Source: Robiginitalea myxolifaciens
Lineage (GTDB): Bacteria; Bacteroidota; Bacteroidia; Flavobacteriales; Flavobacteriaceae
DNA length: 64,000 nt
Reading direction: 5' to 3'
Assembly: GCF_900115205.1 (NCBI RefSeq)
Contig: NZ_FOYQ01000002.1
Coordinates: 1,116,001-1,180,000, forward strand
The stretch's first letter is position 1. Each line of letters begins with the position of its first letter. Under the pieces are notes generated by a model. That model was not told the DNA's origin. It ran no database searches and saw only the letters and a list, made by a program, of their open reading frames with translations. Below are positions 10,131 through 20,080 of the stretch, one piece after another. Both the position numbers and the translations under genes were made by a program.

Positions 10131-10814
10131 ATGGTCGAACCCGTCCTCTCCCTGAAATCTGTTGCTGTATTCCAGAAAGAAAGCATGATCCTCAACGGGA
10201 TTAGCCTGGATATCCGACCCGGAGAATTCGTTTACCTCATCGGGAAAACGGGAAGCGGGAAAAGTAGTTTTATGAAAACGCTCTATGCAGATCTCCCTTT
10301 GAAGGAAGGGAACGGGCGCATTGTCGGCTTCAATTTAAAAACCCTTCGGGAAGAAGATATACCCTTTTTACGGCGCAAATTGGGAATCGTGTTCCAGGAC
10401 TTTAAACTACTGCCTGATCGCAACGTACACGAGAACTTAAAGTTTGTGCTCAAAGCTACGGGTTGGAAAGAAGCCGATAAAATGAAGGAGCGTATCGACA
10501 CCGTTCTGGACAAGGTGGGGATGAAGACCAAAGGCTTTAAATTTCCTCATGAACTATCCGGAGGGGAACAACAGCGCATTGCCATAGCGCGGGCCCTACT
10601 CAATGACCCGGAATTGATCCTGGCCGACGAGCCCACCGGGAACCTCGATCCCCAAACCAGCGTGGAGGTCATGAAAGTCCTTCAGGAGATCAATAAGGCG
10701 GGGCGGACTATCCTTATGGCAACCCACGACTATGCCCTGCTTTTGAAATATCCTTCCAAAACCCTCAAGTGCGACGGCAGCAAGGTTTTTGAGGTGGTTC
10801 AGAAGGTCGGATGA
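10131..10814 (+). CDS. ftsE: cell-division ABC ATPase FtsE
   Basis: 227-residue ABC ATPase that with FtsX controls septal peptidoglycan hydrolases at the inner membrane. Walker A GKTGSGKS (38-45), Q-loop VFQDFKLL, signature LSGGEQQR (142-149), Walker B LILADEP followed by TGNLDP, and H-loop MATHDYALL. The [16 protein letters not shown] segment is characteristic of FtsE compared with LolD. No ftsX neighbour is present, which is usual in Bacteroidota where the two genes are often unlinked. It is followed by the glucokinase gene after 58 bases. Confidence 0.92.
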   Translation: MVEPVLSLKSVAVFQKESMILNGISLDIRPGEFVYLIGKTGSGKSSFMKTLYADLPLKEGNGRIVGFNLKTLREEDIPFLRRKLGIVFQDFKLLPDRNVHENLKFVLKATGWKEADKMKERIDTVLDKVGMKTKGFKFPHELSGGEQQRIAIARALLNDPELILADEPTGNLDPQTSVEVMKVLQEINKAGRTILMATHDYALLLKYPSKTLKCDGSKVFEVVQKVG

Positions 10815-10872
10815 CCCTTGCAGACTCAGACAGCGACTTTTTTTGTTAATTTGCACCAAACTTCAGCACCCT

Positions 10873-11634
10873 ATGGAGGTACTCGGCATTGATGTGGGCG
10901 GTTCCGGAATCAAAGGCGCCCTGGTTAATATGGAAACCGGAGAAATGCTCACCGAACGGCACCGGATTCCCACTCCCAAAGGCCGTAAGCCAGAAGATAT
11001 GGCCGCCGTCGTAGCCGAAATAGTCGCACACTTCGACTACAAAGGCCCCGTGGGTTGTGGTTTTCCTTCCGTTATCAAAAATGGCGTTTGTAAATCTCGT
11101 GGCAATCTGGATGCCGCGTGGGTGGGCCTAAACGTAGCCGAACTCTTCGAAAAAGCATCGGGATGTGAATTCACGGTTATCAACGATGCCGACGCAGCAG
11201 GTTACGCCGCTATGAACTACGGTATCGGCAGGGATATGCCGGGCTTTGTAGTCATGATCACCATCGGTACTGGGCTGGGAAGCGGAGCTTTTCTGGATGG
11301 TCGCTTAATCCCGAATTTTGAATTGGGTCAAATCCCGTATAAAAAGTACAAGAAGATCGAAAGCTGGGCGGCAGCCTCAGCGAAAGAACGGGAGAATCTT
11401 ACTTACGAGAAATGGGGCAAGCGCTTCAATAAATTTCTCAAGTATGTGGAGCTCATTGTTTCCCCGGATACCATTATCCTTGGTGGAGGAACCTCCAAGC
11501 ACTTTGATGAGTACAAAGAATTCATCACCATCGAAACACCTGTAATCCCGGCCGGATTAAAGAATTCTGCTGGAATAGTAGGGGCAGCAACCGCTTGCCT
11601 GGTAGACCATCCTGAACTCAATCAGGTATCCTAG
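10873..11634 (+). CDS. ppgK: polyphosphate glucokinase, ROK family
   Basis: 253 residues starting [16 protein letters not shown], the phosphate-binding loop of ROK kinases. The catalytic Asp region is VINDADAAG (Asp105/107). The second half, [20 protein letters not shown], then [18 protein letters not shown] and [13 protein letters not shown], is the pattern of PPGK enzymes, which phosphorylate glucose with polyphosphate or ATP. ROK zinc-binding cysteines are absent, as expected for this subgroup. The ATG at 10873 begins exactly at the conserved N-terminus; an open extension upstream overlaps ftsE and is not needed. Confidence 0.9.
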   Translation: MEVLGIDVGGSGIKGALVNMETGEMLTERHRIPTPKGRKPEDMAAVVAEIVAHFDYKGPVGCGFPSVIKNGVCKSRGNLDAAWVGLNVAELFEKASGCEFTVINDADAAGYAAMNYGIGRDMPGFVVMITIGTGLGSGAFLDGRLIPNFELGQIPYKKYKKIESWAAASAKERENLTYEKWGKRFNKFLKYVELIVSPDTIILGGGTSKHFDEYKEFITIETPVIPAGLKNSAGIVGAATACLVDHPELNQVS

Positions 11635-11651
11635 GCACAAACAGCCGCTGA

Positions 11652-13451
11652 CTACATCGGCTTTCCGCGCTTGCGATCGGTTTCTTTAAGCAGGATTTTG
11701 CGCAGTCTCAGGCTTTTTGGAGTTACCTCAACATATTCGTCCTTCTGAATATATTCCAGGGCTTCCTCCAGTGAAAACTTTATAGCCGGGGCGAGACGTG
11801 CCTTATCATCGGAACCGGCAGCCCGCACGTTGGTGAGTTTTTTGGTCTTAGTGACATTAACTACCATATCGTCGGGACGGGTATTTTCCCCAATAACCTG
11901 CCCTTCGTAGATTTCCTCCATTGGTTCTACGAAAAAGCGTCCCCTATCCTGTAGTTTATCCAGGGAATAAGCAATGGCCTTCCCAGTTTCCATAGATACG
12001 ATAGAACCACTGAGGCGTTGTGGAATTTCTCCTTTTAAAGGTTGGTACTCCAGAAAGCGGTGTGCCATAATGGCTTCTCCAGCAGTGGCAGTAAGCAATT
12101 GATTACGAAGGCCTATTATTCCTCGGGATGGGATCAGGAATTCACAGAGCATGCGATCGCCCCGAGCTTCCATTTTGGTCATTTCCCCTTTACGAAGGGC
12201 CACCATTTCCACGGCTTTACCGGAAACGTGTTCCGGCAGGTCAATGGTAAGTTCTTCTACGGGCTCGTGTTGCTGCCCGTCGATTTCCTTAATAATCACC
12301 TGGGGTTGCCCAATTTGCAGTTCGTACCCTTCCCGGCGCATGGTTTCAATGAGCACGGATAAGTGCATCACCCCGCGTCCGAATACCATAAATTGCTCAG
12401 CACTGCCTGCGTTTTCAACTCGTAACGCCAGGTTTTTTTCCAGTTCCCGCTCCAGGCGCTCTGCGAGGTGGCGGGAGGTTACGAACTTCCCTTCCTTACC
12501 GAAAAAAGGACTGTCGTTGATGGTGAAGAGCATACTCATGGTAGGCTCATCAATGGCAATACTTGGAAGGGCCTCTGGATTTTCCGCATCGGCAATGGTA
12601 TCCCCGATTTCAAATCCCTCCAAGCCCAAAATGGCACCGATATCTCCAGTTTGCAGTTCCTGAACCCGGTTGCGACCAAGACCTTCGAAGGTGTGCAATT
12701 CCTTTATCCGGGATTTAATTCGCTTTCCATCCCGTTTGATCAGCAACACATCCATCCCTTCGCGCAGGGTACCGCGTTGCAAACGTCCAATAGCTATCCT
12801 TCCGGTATAGGAGGAATAGTCCAGGGAGGTTATCAGCATCTGGGTATTCCCTTCCGCAGCCTCATATCGGGGAATATGCTCCAGGACCATGTCCAGCAAG
12901 GGTGCAATGGAGTCTCCAGGATTCCTCCAATCCTCACCCATCCAGTTTTCTTTGGCTGATCCATAGACGGTTGGGAAATCGAGCTGCCACTCCTCTGCCC
13001 CCAAATCGAACATCAGATCAAAAACAGCTTCATGTACCCCTTCCGGATCACAATTGGGCTTGTCTACTTTATTGACCACCACACAGGGCTTCAAGCCCAT
13101 CTGAATCGCTTTTTGAAGTACAAATCTGGTCTGCGGCATAGGTCCTTCAAAGGCATCTACCAGCAGCAACACCCCATCGGCCATATTCAAAACCCGTTCT
13201 ACTTCCCCACCGAAGTCGGCGTGACCCGGTGTATCGATAATATTGATCTTGGTGTCTTTGTATTGAACCGATACGTTTTTTGAAACGATGGTTATCCCGC
13301 GTTCCCGCTCCAGGTCATTATTGTCCAGGATCAGTTCCCCGGGATTTTGATTGTCCCGAAAGAGCTGGCAATAGTGCATAATCTTATCGACCAGGGTAGT
13401 TTTACCGTGGTCTACGTGGGCAATGATGGCGATATTCAGAATGTCTTTCAT
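11652..13451 (-). CDS. typA: translational GTPase TypA/BipA
   Basis: 599 residues, full length for TypA. It begins [20 protein letters not shown], with the P-loop AHVDHGKT; switch II is [15 protein letters not shown] and the base-specificity motifs are NKVD and the following GSAKENW. EF-G-like domains II, III and V and the TypA-specific C-terminal domain follow ([34 protein letters not shown]). It is a ribosome-associated GTPase acting in large-subunit assembly and stress adaptation. The start was placed at the conserved MKDIL rather than an ATG seven codons earlier. It is convergent with ppgK with an 17-base gap. Confidence 0.95.
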   Translation of the reverse strand: MKDILNIAIIAHVDHGKTTLVDKIMHYCQLFRDNQNPGELILDNNDLERERGITIVSKNVSVQYKDTKINIIDTPGHADFGGEVERVLNMADGVLLLVDAFEGPMPQTRFVLQKAIQMGLKPCVVVNKVDKPNCDPEGVHEAVFDLMFDLGAEEWQLDFPTVYGSAKENWMGEDWRNPGDSIAPLLDMVLEHIPRYEAAEGNTQMLITSLDYSSYTGRIAIGRLQRGTLREGMDVLLIKRDGKRIKSRIKELHTFEGLGRNRVQELQTGDIGAILGLEGFEIGDTIADAENPEALPSIAIDEPTMSMLFTINDSPFFGKEGKFVTSRHLAERLERELEKNLALRVENAGSAEQFMVFGRGVMHLSVLIETMRREGYELQIGQPQVIIKEIDGQQHEPVEELTIDLPEHVSGKAVEMVALRKGEMTKMEARGDRMLCEFLIPSRGIIGLRNQLLTATAGEAIMAHRFLEYQPLKGEIPQRLSGSIVSMETGKAIAYSLDKLQDRGRFFVEPMEEIYEGQVIGENTRPDDMVVNVTKTKKLTNVRAAGSDDKARLAPAIKFSLEEALEYIQKDEYVEVTPKSLRLRKILLKETDRKRGKPM

Positions 13452-13469
13452 GCTGCGAATTTGCGCCGG

Positions 13470-13477
13470 CAAAGGTA
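13470..13477 (-). promoter_or_regulatory. -7 element of the typA promoter
   Basis: On the minus strand this reads TACCTTTG, a perfect match to the Bacteroidota sigma-A -7 consensus TAnnTTTG, 18 bases upstream of the typA start codon. No good -33 TTG is seen at the usual distance. Confidence 0.5.
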
Positions 13478-13581
13478 CTTTAATTTCGCACAGCTTTTGA
13501 AGAACGCTGAAATAAAATACTTTGAAATGGAACCAATACCAGAATATGCGACGATATCAGGGTATGGAATCCGGGAAAGTC

Positions 13582-14241
13582 CTAGTGGGGTAAGCTGTCC
13601 TGATTCTGAAGGAATAACTCTATTTGCCCGAGGCAATCCCTGTATTTGTTTTGCTTCGCCTGCAACAGATATCTGTAGGTACCCAGGACATTGCTGAATA
13701 CCCGACTTTCGAATACACTTCTGTCAGGAACTTCGGCCGTGTATAAATCTGTATTTGCGTCCAGGTAGTCAAAGTAATTGTCGAACCCATCGTATGAATT
13801 GCGCTGAATAGCCTCTGTCCAGTCATAATAACCGTAAAGGGAAACTATTTTTTTCTTTTCCTCGAATTCCAGAAAGCGAATATCCCCGGATTCGGTGATG
13901 GTCTTGTAAGCGTTTCGACGAATGTAAAAATACCCGGAATCGTCAAGGAGCCTTAATGCGAGAGTTTTGATATCCCACACATTTTTCTCGGATTCAATTG
14001 CATTTTTAAGGGAATCCAAGTTACCTATGCTCTGATTTACCTTCTCCAGCGCGTATTTCAGGGATTTCTGATTGTCTTTTGTCTCTTCCAGCAAAAAATT
14101 GCGGTGATTGGCAAGGGTCTCTTTACGCTTAACGCTTTCAGAAAAGTTTTGCAGCTGGAAAGCGATCAAAATGCCGATGATAACGACAAAAAATTCCAAT
14201 CCATGGTTTAGCCAGTCTATCCGTTTATACCATTTTGACAT
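13582..14241 (-). CDS. DUF6090 family membrane protein
   Basis: 219 residues. One N-terminal transmembrane helix follows WYKRIDWLNHGLEFFVVIIGILIAFQL, then a soluble, mostly helical domain with coiled-coil-like stretches (KETLANHRNFLLEETKDNQK). The N-terminal signature HxLEFxVVxxGILIAFQL with a conserved ENW/QNF next to it is that of DUF6090, a family widespread in flavobacteria and of unknown function. Orientation is probably N-in with the domain in the periplasm. It stands alone between typA and a TonB-type barrel gene. Confidence 0.85.
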   Translation of the reverse strand: MSKWYKRIDWLNHGLEFFVVIIGILIAFQLQNFSESVKRKETLANHRNFLLEETKDNQKSLKYALEKVNQSIGNLDSLKNAIESEKNVWDIKTLALRLLDDSGYFYIRRNAYKTITESGDIRFLEFEEKKKIVSLYGYYDWTEAIQRNSYDGFDNYFDYLDANTDLYTAEVPDRSVFESRVFSNVLGTYRYLLQAKQNKYRDCLGQIELFLQNQDSLPH

Positions 14242-14364
14242 TGCCTGCGTGTTTGCTGTGGTACTAGCAAAATAGCGGAATTTATAGAAATCTGATTGTG
14301 TTTTGCATTAGCGAAGCGTAACTTTTTGGTGGGCAGGGATTTAGCATCCCCATAAATCAATACC

Positions 14365-16761
14365 CTACTCGATGCGCCCACGCTCCTCCTCCAACCCGGT
14401 TTTGCGGTTGCGGGCCTTTTTAATTTCGTCCCGTCCGAAGTTATAAGTAAGGGCAAAGGCCATTTGCCTGGAATCACTACCCCCGCTCCCATCGATAAAC
14501 AAAGTTCCAAATTGGGTAGTTCCACGCCATGGGACGGTGTAAAGGATATCGTTAAAGGCCAGTCGGGCCGTGAGGCGATCGGCAAAAAACTTTTTCTGGA
14601 AGGCCAGATTCAGGGACCCCAAAGCACGGGTCTGATAGGTTCCTCCCCATACTGAAGGGGAGCTATACCAGCCCGAGATTTCCATACGTAGATCTCCGGG
14701 CAGGGTAAGGGTGTTCTGGACATAACCGCTTAGGGTTTCTTGGGTAACCGGGAGGAATTCCGGACTGTTGGCTGTGTAGGAATTCCGAAAGGCATTCAGG
14801 CTAACATAGAGGTTCCACCAGGGTGTAAGCTGCTTCGGGTAACTGACGCCAAAATTTATTGTTTCCAGGTCGGCGACGTTGCGCACCGTCAGGAAATTTC
14901 TGGTATCGCCATCGGCCACTGTTACCTGGGCAAAAAAGTCGGATACATAGCTATAGCTAATGGAGGTGGTCAGGCGATAATTATAGGTGTGGGATAACTT
15001 GACGTTATCGGTGTATTGCGGTTGGAGGAAGGGGTTTCCAACCCGGGAGGAAAGCTCGTCGATCTGGAAGCGGAACGGGTTCAGACTCGCATAATTGGGA
15101 CGTTGTATCCGCTTGCTGTACGTTAGTGCAAATTGATTCTTCGGGCTGGCCTGATAGGTCAATCCTCCCGACGGAAAGTAATTGGTGTAGTCCCGCTGCA
15201 CACGGTCATCGGCATTGTCCTGTGTGCTGAAAAGCTGCCCGTCTGATACAGTACGTTCTACCCGCAAACCGGCCTGAACATTCCACTTCTTCCATCGGAT
15301 ATTGTAATTGAAATATCCGGCATAAATGTCCTCGAGGTAGGTAAAGCGATTGCTTTGATCCAGATCCAGGATTTCATTGCCGCCTTCCACATTAAAGAAG
15401 TCAAAGACGTTATCGGTATCGACGCGGGAAATCTTGAATCCTGCCCCGAGCTTCCCACCGAGAAAATTCTGTTCATAATCCAGTAAGGCGGTAAAAATAT
15501 CAATGTCTATTGGGGTAAGCTGCCGGCTAATGCGCTGAGAAATCACCTGGGTTTCTGTCCCATCGAGGTAAATATTCGGTTGGAAGGCCACCCGATCGCT
15601 ATTGTATTTCCCATAATCCAAATCCACATTCAGGCTCACCCCAAGCGTATCCTTGTACCGGTAATTCACGTTGGTGCTGATGTTATAGGACAAATTAGAG
15701 GTGCGGTTCTCGGCAACAAGCACGCTGTCCAGGGTAGGTGATCCTACCGGATAAATGGGGGTACGGGAATCATTGATACCATAACCATTGTTGAAATTTC
15801 CATTGAAAATTGCCCCTACCGTGTGCTTGTCATCGAGATATCGGTCATAGCCAAGGCGCACATTATTCGTGTTCTGGTCGTAGGTACTCCGGGTTCGTGC
15901 ATCGAATTGGGTTCCGGCCTGAGTACGCAACAGGTTCAGGAAGTTGGCGCTTTTCCCGAAGCGATTGCTGTAGGTACCGTAGAGGTTGCCTTTTTTACCC
16001 CGGGTGTTGAAATTTATACTGTTGTTCCACCGCTTAAAATTCCCGATGGTCAAACCACTGGTTAGGGTTCCATTGGTTCCCAGGCTCTTGTCCTTGATCA
16101 GGACAATATTGATAATTCCGGCATTACCTGCCGCATCGTAGCGGGAGGAAGGTTGGGTAATGATTTCGACCGATTCAATATCTGTGGCTTGTAAACTTTC
16201 CAGATAATTAATCAGGTCTTCCCCCTGCAAAGGAGAAAGCCGGCCATCTATGAAAAACTGTACCCCCGCTTTTCCTTCTACGATTACGCCGCCGTTGTTG
16301 TCTACAATTACCCCCGGGGCCTTTCGCAACAATTCAAAAGCCGAGGTACCCGTGGCATTGATGGTATTCTGAACATTGAAAACTGTTTTATCGGCCTCGA
16401 CCTGGATCATGGGTTTTTCTCCTACCACGGTAACCTCATCGAGATTCTGGGCTTCCTCCTCCAGCGTGATTGTCCCGAGATCCAGATTTCCACTGGCAAC
16501 TTCCAATTCCTGCCTGTATTGGCTAAATCCGAGTACCTGAATATCTAACATGTAGTTCCCGGCAGGAATCCCCTGAAATCGGAAGCTTCCTTCCTCCCCG
16601 CTGATCGTTGCCTTGACAAGGGAAGTGTCGGCTGCCTGAAGCATGGAAATTGCCGCGAAAGGCACCGGGGTATTCTCCGTAGTCTTCAGGACGCCCGAAA
16701 CTTCCTGGGCAAAAGCCTGGCTCGTAACGAGTAAAAGGAATGATAAAATAAGCAGTCTCAT
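14365..16761 (-). CDS. TonB-dependent-receptor-like outer-membrane beta-barrel protein with CarboxypepD_reg domain
   Basis: 798 residues from MRLLILSFLLLVTSQAFAQ, a clear signal peptide; an upstream in-frame ATG (34 codons earlier) is rejected because it lies in the promoter region. Domains: a carboxypeptidase-regulatory-like beta-sandwich (about 20-105, VSGVLKTTENTPVPFAAISM), a plug (about 110-210, FELLRKAPGVIVDNNGGVIV then VEIITQPSSRYDAAGNAGIINI), and a large barrel of the OMP_b-brl_3 type (LTYSKRIQRPNYASLNPF, GNPFLQPQYTDNVKLSH). No obvious TonB box or SusD partner. It probably binds a peptide, sugar or metal ligand at the outer membrane; the substrate is unknown. Confidence 0.9.
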   Translation of the reverse strand: MRLLILSFLLLVTSQAFAQEVSGVLKTTENTPVPFAAISMLQAADTSLVKATISGEEGSFRFQGIPAGNYMLDIQVLGFSQYRQELEVASGNLDLGTITLEEEAQNLDEVTVVGEKPMIQVEADKTVFNVQNTINATGTSAFELLRKAPGVIVDNNGGVIVEGKAGVQFFIDGRLSPLQGEDLINYLESLQATDIESVEIITQPSSRYDAAGNAGIINIVLIKDKSLGTNGTLTSGLTIGNFKRWNNSINFNTRGKKGNLYGTYSNRFGKSANFLNLLRTQAGTQFDARTRSTYDQNTNNVRLGYDRYLDDKHTVGAIFNGNFNNGYGINDSRTPIYPVGSPTLDSVLVAENRTSNLSYNISTNVNYRYKDTLGVSLNVDLDYGKYNSDRVAFQPNIYLDGTETQVISQRISRQLTPIDIDIFTALLDYEQNFLGGKLGAGFKISRVDTDNVFDFFNVEGGNEILDLDQSNRFTYLEDIYAGYFNYNIRWKKWNVQAGLRVERTVSDGQLFSTQDNADDRVQRDYTNYFPSGGLTYQASPKNQFALTYSKRIQRPNYASLNPFRFQIDELSSRVGNPFLQPQYTDNVKLSHTYNYRLTTSISYSYVSDFFAQVTVADGDTRNFLTVRNVADLETINFGVSYPKQLTPWWNLYVSLNAFRNSYTANSPEFLPVTQETLSGYVQNTLTLPGDLRMEISGWYSSPSVWGGTYQTRALGSLNLAFQKKFFADRLTARLAFNDILYTVPWRGTTQFGTLFIDGSGGSDSRQMAFALTYNFGRDEIKKARNRKTGLEEERGRIE

Positions 16762-16946
16762 GACGTTCGTTTTTAGATTGATCCAAAGGTGCGTCATGAT
16801 GTGAGTTGTTGAAAGTCCAAGCAGACGAGTGGACCCATTTTCCGCCGAATTGACCCGGGCCACTCAACTGACCATAGGGCCACTGGTCGATTCTTCCTTG
16901 AATACGGGGGAAGTAAGTCCGAAACTTGTATCAAAATCAAAAAGTT

Positions 16947-17624
16947 ATGAATACGCTATCAATCATTAAACTGTACATTTCAATAATTCTCACGGCTTTG
17001 ACTGCCCAAATTTCCACGGCGCAAACAGCCGATACCCTCAAGAAAGGAGCCCTTCGCTTTTCATTGGAGCGGGGAGCCCAGCAGGAAATGACCCTTCCTC
17101 CCGGATCGGAATTTTTGCTCTTCAATGCTTCCGGCAAACTCGTACTTACTGAGAAGGACCTGGAAGGATCCTACACGATTCGCGAAGAACAGGTTGTCCT
17201 TTACCAGCCCAGCTACAAAGATGAATTCGAGCGTATGGAACTTCGGAAGGGGGATCAAATTCGCTGGGTGAAACCCTTGAAAAATCAGGATTACGGTCGA
17301 AACCGCGAAAAGTCCGTTTCCAGAACGCATCAAAAAAAGACGAAGAAAAATGATTATGGCAGATATTCCGGCGGAGTAACTTTGCGCAAGGAATTCCTGG
17401 AATCCTCAGATGAGGATGAGCGCAATGTATTGCTCGTTTTCTCGAATGGCTTGGTTTTTCGTTACTTTGAAGGAGACACCCGGGCCTGGTACAACGGCGA
17501 GCCAGTGGCCATAAAAGACCGCTACATTATCGATACCGGAAAGGAAACTGTAAAATTCAGCTACGATCCACGTACTGGGAAGGTTTGGTATGTAGTCGAC
17601 ACTAACGACAAATCCACACACTAA
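16947..17624 (+). CDS. secreted hypothetical protein, first gene of a LytS/LytTR operon
   Basis: 225 residues from MNTLSIIKLYISI, the ATG giving a signal peptide ending ISTAQ; an ATG seven codons upstream is possible. The mature protein is basic and has a Lys/Arg-rich central stretch (about 120-140, SRTHQKKTKKNDYGRY). I do not recognise the family. Its stop codon overlaps the start of the sensor kinase gene (TAATG), so the three genes 16947-19401 are almost certainly one translationally coupled operon. It may supply or sense the signal for the kinase; that is inference from position only. Confidence 0.75.
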   Translation: MNTLSIIKLYISIILTALTAQISTAQTADTLKKGALRFSLERGAQQEMTLPPGSEFLLFNASGKLVLTEKDLEGSYTIREEQVVLYQPSYKDEFERMELRKGDQIRWVKPLKNQDYGRNREKSVSRTHQKKTKKNDYGRYSGGVTLRKEFLESSDEDERNVLLVFSNGLVFRYFEGDTRAWYNGEPVAIKDRYIIDTGKETVKFSYDPRTGKVWYVVDTNDKSTH

Positions 17625-18682
17625 TGGCTTTTCAATTTCAAAAAATCCGAAGCAAAGAGGTCCTTTGGATACTGGTATTTTATATGGGTTTTGCCTTCTT
17701 ATACCATATAACCCTGAAGATAAATGCCTACGGTTGGGATGTGCCTATTTTTGAACAAATCCTGAGTCCTGCAAGGTTTTGGCGAACTTCGGGCCGTCAT
17801 TATCTCATTTTCTTTCTGGCGTCCATTCCAATTTGGTACCTGGTATTTGTACGATTAAAGCATTGGTCCCTCTTAAAGCGTATAGGGATTCACCTGATTG
17901 CCCTCCCGATCTTTGTTATTGGAACGCAGCAGTTCTACTATTGGATGGGTGATCTAACAGGCTATGGTTACCTGCAAGGCCAGGCTCAGGTATGGGATTT
18001 ATACATCCCCGCACTCTTTTACCTAATTCAATTTGGAATTTTCCACGCCTACGAGCACTATCGCGAAAATCAACGTAAACTAATCGTGGAAGGGGAACTT
18101 CGGCAGGCCGCCCTTAAAAGCGAACTGGCGGCTATAAAAGCCCAGCTGAATCCGCATTTCCTATATAACGTTTTTAATACCATCAACGCTTCAGTACCTG
18201 CCGAAAACGAGCAAACCCGGCAAATGATCGCGCAGCTTTCGGATCTTTTTCGATACCAACTCCGTGCCAGCCAGCAAGACCTGGTTCCTCTGCAGGACGA
18301 ATTGGAATTCGTAAGCAAATATTTGGATTTGGAGAAAGCCCGTTTCGGGGACCGGTTGGAGATAGAAATAGAGGTTCCGGACGAACTACTGGAGGAAAAA
18401 ATTCCACCCATGCTCCTGCAACCTCTTGTGGAGAACTCGATAAAGCACGGCCTGGCTTCCCTTATCGACGGGGGGAAAATTGGGATCCGGATCTGGAAAG
18501 CGGAGGATAAACTGCGTTTCGAAATATCGGATACCGGGGTTGGCCTGAAAGACAAAGAAGCTGCATTCTCGCAGGGTATCGGGTTGAAAAATACGGCAGC
18601 CCGCCTGGCGAAACGCTACCAGACAGCAATAGAATTGCTCGATAATGAACCCCAGGGCCTTACCATTCGCTTCGCACTATGA
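17624..18682 (+). CDS. LytS/YehU-type sensor histidine kinase
   Basis: 352 residues. Four predicted N-terminal transmembrane helices (about 12-30, 62-80, 87-107, 122-142), no extracellular domain, then a coiled-coil stretch and a His_kinase domain with the motif LNPHFLYNVFNTINA (phospho-acceptor His178) and an HATPase_c domain (PPMLLQPLVENSIKHG with the N-box, then DTGVGL and GIGLKNTAARL). This is the class that pairs with LytTR regulators. ATG overlaps the previous stop by one base and the downstream regulator overlaps this stop (ATGA), so the pair is coupled. Confidence 0.93.
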   Translation: MAFQFQKIRSKEVLWILVFYMGFAFLYHITLKINAYGWDVPIFEQILSPARFWRTSGRHYLIFFLASIPIWYLVFVRLKHWSLLKRIGIHLIALPIFVIGTQQFYYWMGDLTGYGYLQGQAQVWDLYIPALFYLIQFGIFHAYEHYRENQRKLIVEGELRQAALKSELAAIKAQLNPHFLYNVFNTINASVPAENEQTRQMIAQLSDLFRYQLRASQQDLVPLQDELEFVSKYLDLEKARFGDRLEIEIEVPDELLEEKIPPMLLQPLVENSIKHGLASLIDGGKIGIRIWKAEDKLRFEISDTGVGLKDKEAAFSQGIGLKNTAARLAKRYQTAIELLDNEPQGLTIRFAL

Positions 18683-19401
18683 AGAAGGTTATTTTAATCG
18701 ATGATGAAGCAGCCGGGCGCAAACTTATTAAGGAATACCTCGCAGACTTCCCGGATTTAGTCCTGCTGGCCGAAGCCAATAACGGAGTAGATGCTGTACG
18801 GGAAATCAACAAATTCAAGCCTGACCTGATCTTTCTGGACATACAGATGCCCGGGATGACAGGGTTTGAAGTGCTTACCCATCTGGAGGAAATTCCCCAG
18901 GTAATCTTTTCTACTGCTTATGATCAGTACGCCATGAAAGCCTTCGAGGTCCATGCTGTAGATTACTTGCTAAAGCCCTATACCAAAGAGCGCTTTGCAC
19001 AGGCCGTCTCCAAGCTGGGAATGGGTACCGAAAAGGTTGCCTCCCTCACCGATAGTCTGCTGATGGAGCAAAAGCAATATCCCCGGCGCGTCCTGGTTCA
19101 GCACCACAAGAAAATGATTACCCTGGCGACTGCCGACATTGACTGGATCGAAGCCTATGGGGATTACTCGAAAATCCATGTAGGGGACGACCAATACCTT
19201 AGCAATTATGGCATTTCTGTATTGGAGGAGAAAATGGATCCCAATGAATTCGTACGGGTACACCGATCATCTATCGTAAACCTGAAAGCGGTGGCCGAAC
19301 TACAGAAATATGGCAAAAGCTTTGATATCCGCTTGCGAAGCGGCGAGCGGGTACGGGTGAGTCGGGGTTATGCTGAACGCATCAAAGAATTGATGCTTTA
19401 A
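18679..19401 (+). CDS. LytTR-family response regulator
   Basis: 240 residues. N-terminal receiver domain with acidic pocket IDDE (8-10), phospho-acceptor Asp54 in LIFLDIQMPGM, Thr/Ser and Lys of the switch (FSTAYDQY, LLKPY). C-terminal LytTR DNA-binding domain from about residue 130 (IDWIEAYGDYSKIHV, FVRVHRSSIVNL, RVSRGYAERIKEL). The cognate sensor is the overlapping upstream kinase. The target genes are not visible from the sequence; LytTR proteins bind direct repeats of about 9-10 bases. Confidence 0.94.
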   Translation: MKKVILIDDEAAGRKLIKEYLADFPDLVLLAEANNGVDAVREINKFKPDLIFLDIQMPGMTGFEVLTHLEEIPQVIFSTAYDQYAMKAFEVHAVDYLLKPYTKERFAQAVSKLGMGTEKVASLTDSLLMEQKQYPRRVLVQHHKKMITLATADIDWIEAYGDYSKIHVGDDQYLSNYGISVLEEKMDPNEFVRVHRSSIVNLKAVAELQKYGKSFDIRLRSGERVRVSRGYAERIKELML

Positions 19402-20009
19402 TCCTGGGGTGGCCACGGTGGCTTCTTATCGCGTTTTCGCTTAAAGGGATCCCATCCTAATCGAAAATGGACTACCGGTCCGAATCCGTTGGAAATGCGA
19501 TTTCGGAAGTATTGGCCAGCTCCGGCCTCAATGCCCAGGGTTAGCCCCCCGGGGTAGCTACGCTGAATTCCATAAAGCCCACCCAGGAGGATTAAATCAC
19601 GGCCCTCATTATCCAGGTTCCCAGCGAGCTCCCACTCCACAAAATAATGCCCGAAACCAATAGAGAAATAATTGCCGGAATTTCCACTTACGTTCTTGCC
19701 CAGCCCTGCACGGCGCTTTAGATTGTGGTAATAACGAGAAAACGCCAGGTAGGACGGCGCAAGGGAATAGCCTTCCGGGGGTGTGGCCAATCCAAGACCC
19801 AGGGTTGCTCCGGCGGTAAGGTTCGGGAGAATTCCGAATTCATACGTAAATCCGGGCATTAGCAGATTTAACTGTAACTGATGACGCTCCAGATAAATCG
19901 GCCGATTCCCCCCTTCAGACCATTGTGCATTACCTGCCGTGGCGGCAAATAACAATACGGTAAAAATAAGCAGGGAAAATGTCCTGGAGGCTAAACGTGT
20001 ACGAGTCAT
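19398..20009 (-). CDS. secreted or outer-membrane hypothetical protein
   Basis: 203 residues from MTRTRLASRTFSLLIF, giving a signal peptide ending AGNAQ. The mature protein is Gly- and aromatic-rich with alternating pattern (YEFGILPNLTAGATLGLGLA, NYFSIGFGHYFVEW, SNGFGPVVHFRLGW), suggesting a small beta-barrel of eight or so strands, and ends in a Lys/Pro tail (KRKRDKKPPWPP). Family not recognised. Its 3' end overlaps the convergent LytTR gene by four bases. The start was moved down 29 codons because the upstream extension overlaps the kdsA start. Confidence 0.7.
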   Translation of the reverse strand: MTRTRLASRTFSLLIFTVLLFAATAGNAQWSEGGNRPIYLERHQLQLNLLMPGFTYEFGILPNLTAGATLGLGLATPPEGYSLAPSYLAFSRYYHNLKRRAGLGKNVSGNSGNYFSIGFGHYFVEWELAGNLDNEGRDLILLGGLYGIQRSYPGGLTLGIEAGAGQYFRNRISNGFGPVVHFRLGWDPFKRKRDKKPPWPPQD

Positions 20010-20057
20010 GATCGTTGGTTTACCAGGTAAGGTAAAACCAATAGCCCTCCGATAATG

Positions 20058-20065
20058 TATCTTTG
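20058..20065 (+). promoter_or_regulatory. -7 element of the kdsA promoter
   Basis: TATCTTTG, a perfect match to TAnnTTTG, 15 bases before the kdsA ATG. This implies a leader of about ten bases. A convincing -33 element is not seen. Confidence 0.5.
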
Positions 20066-20080
20066 TCAAAACTTTAAGAT

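Noticed and set aside
12151-12663. Open frame of 170 codons on the plus strand
   Set aside because: Antisense shadow of typA with Ser/Arg-rich, improbable composition.
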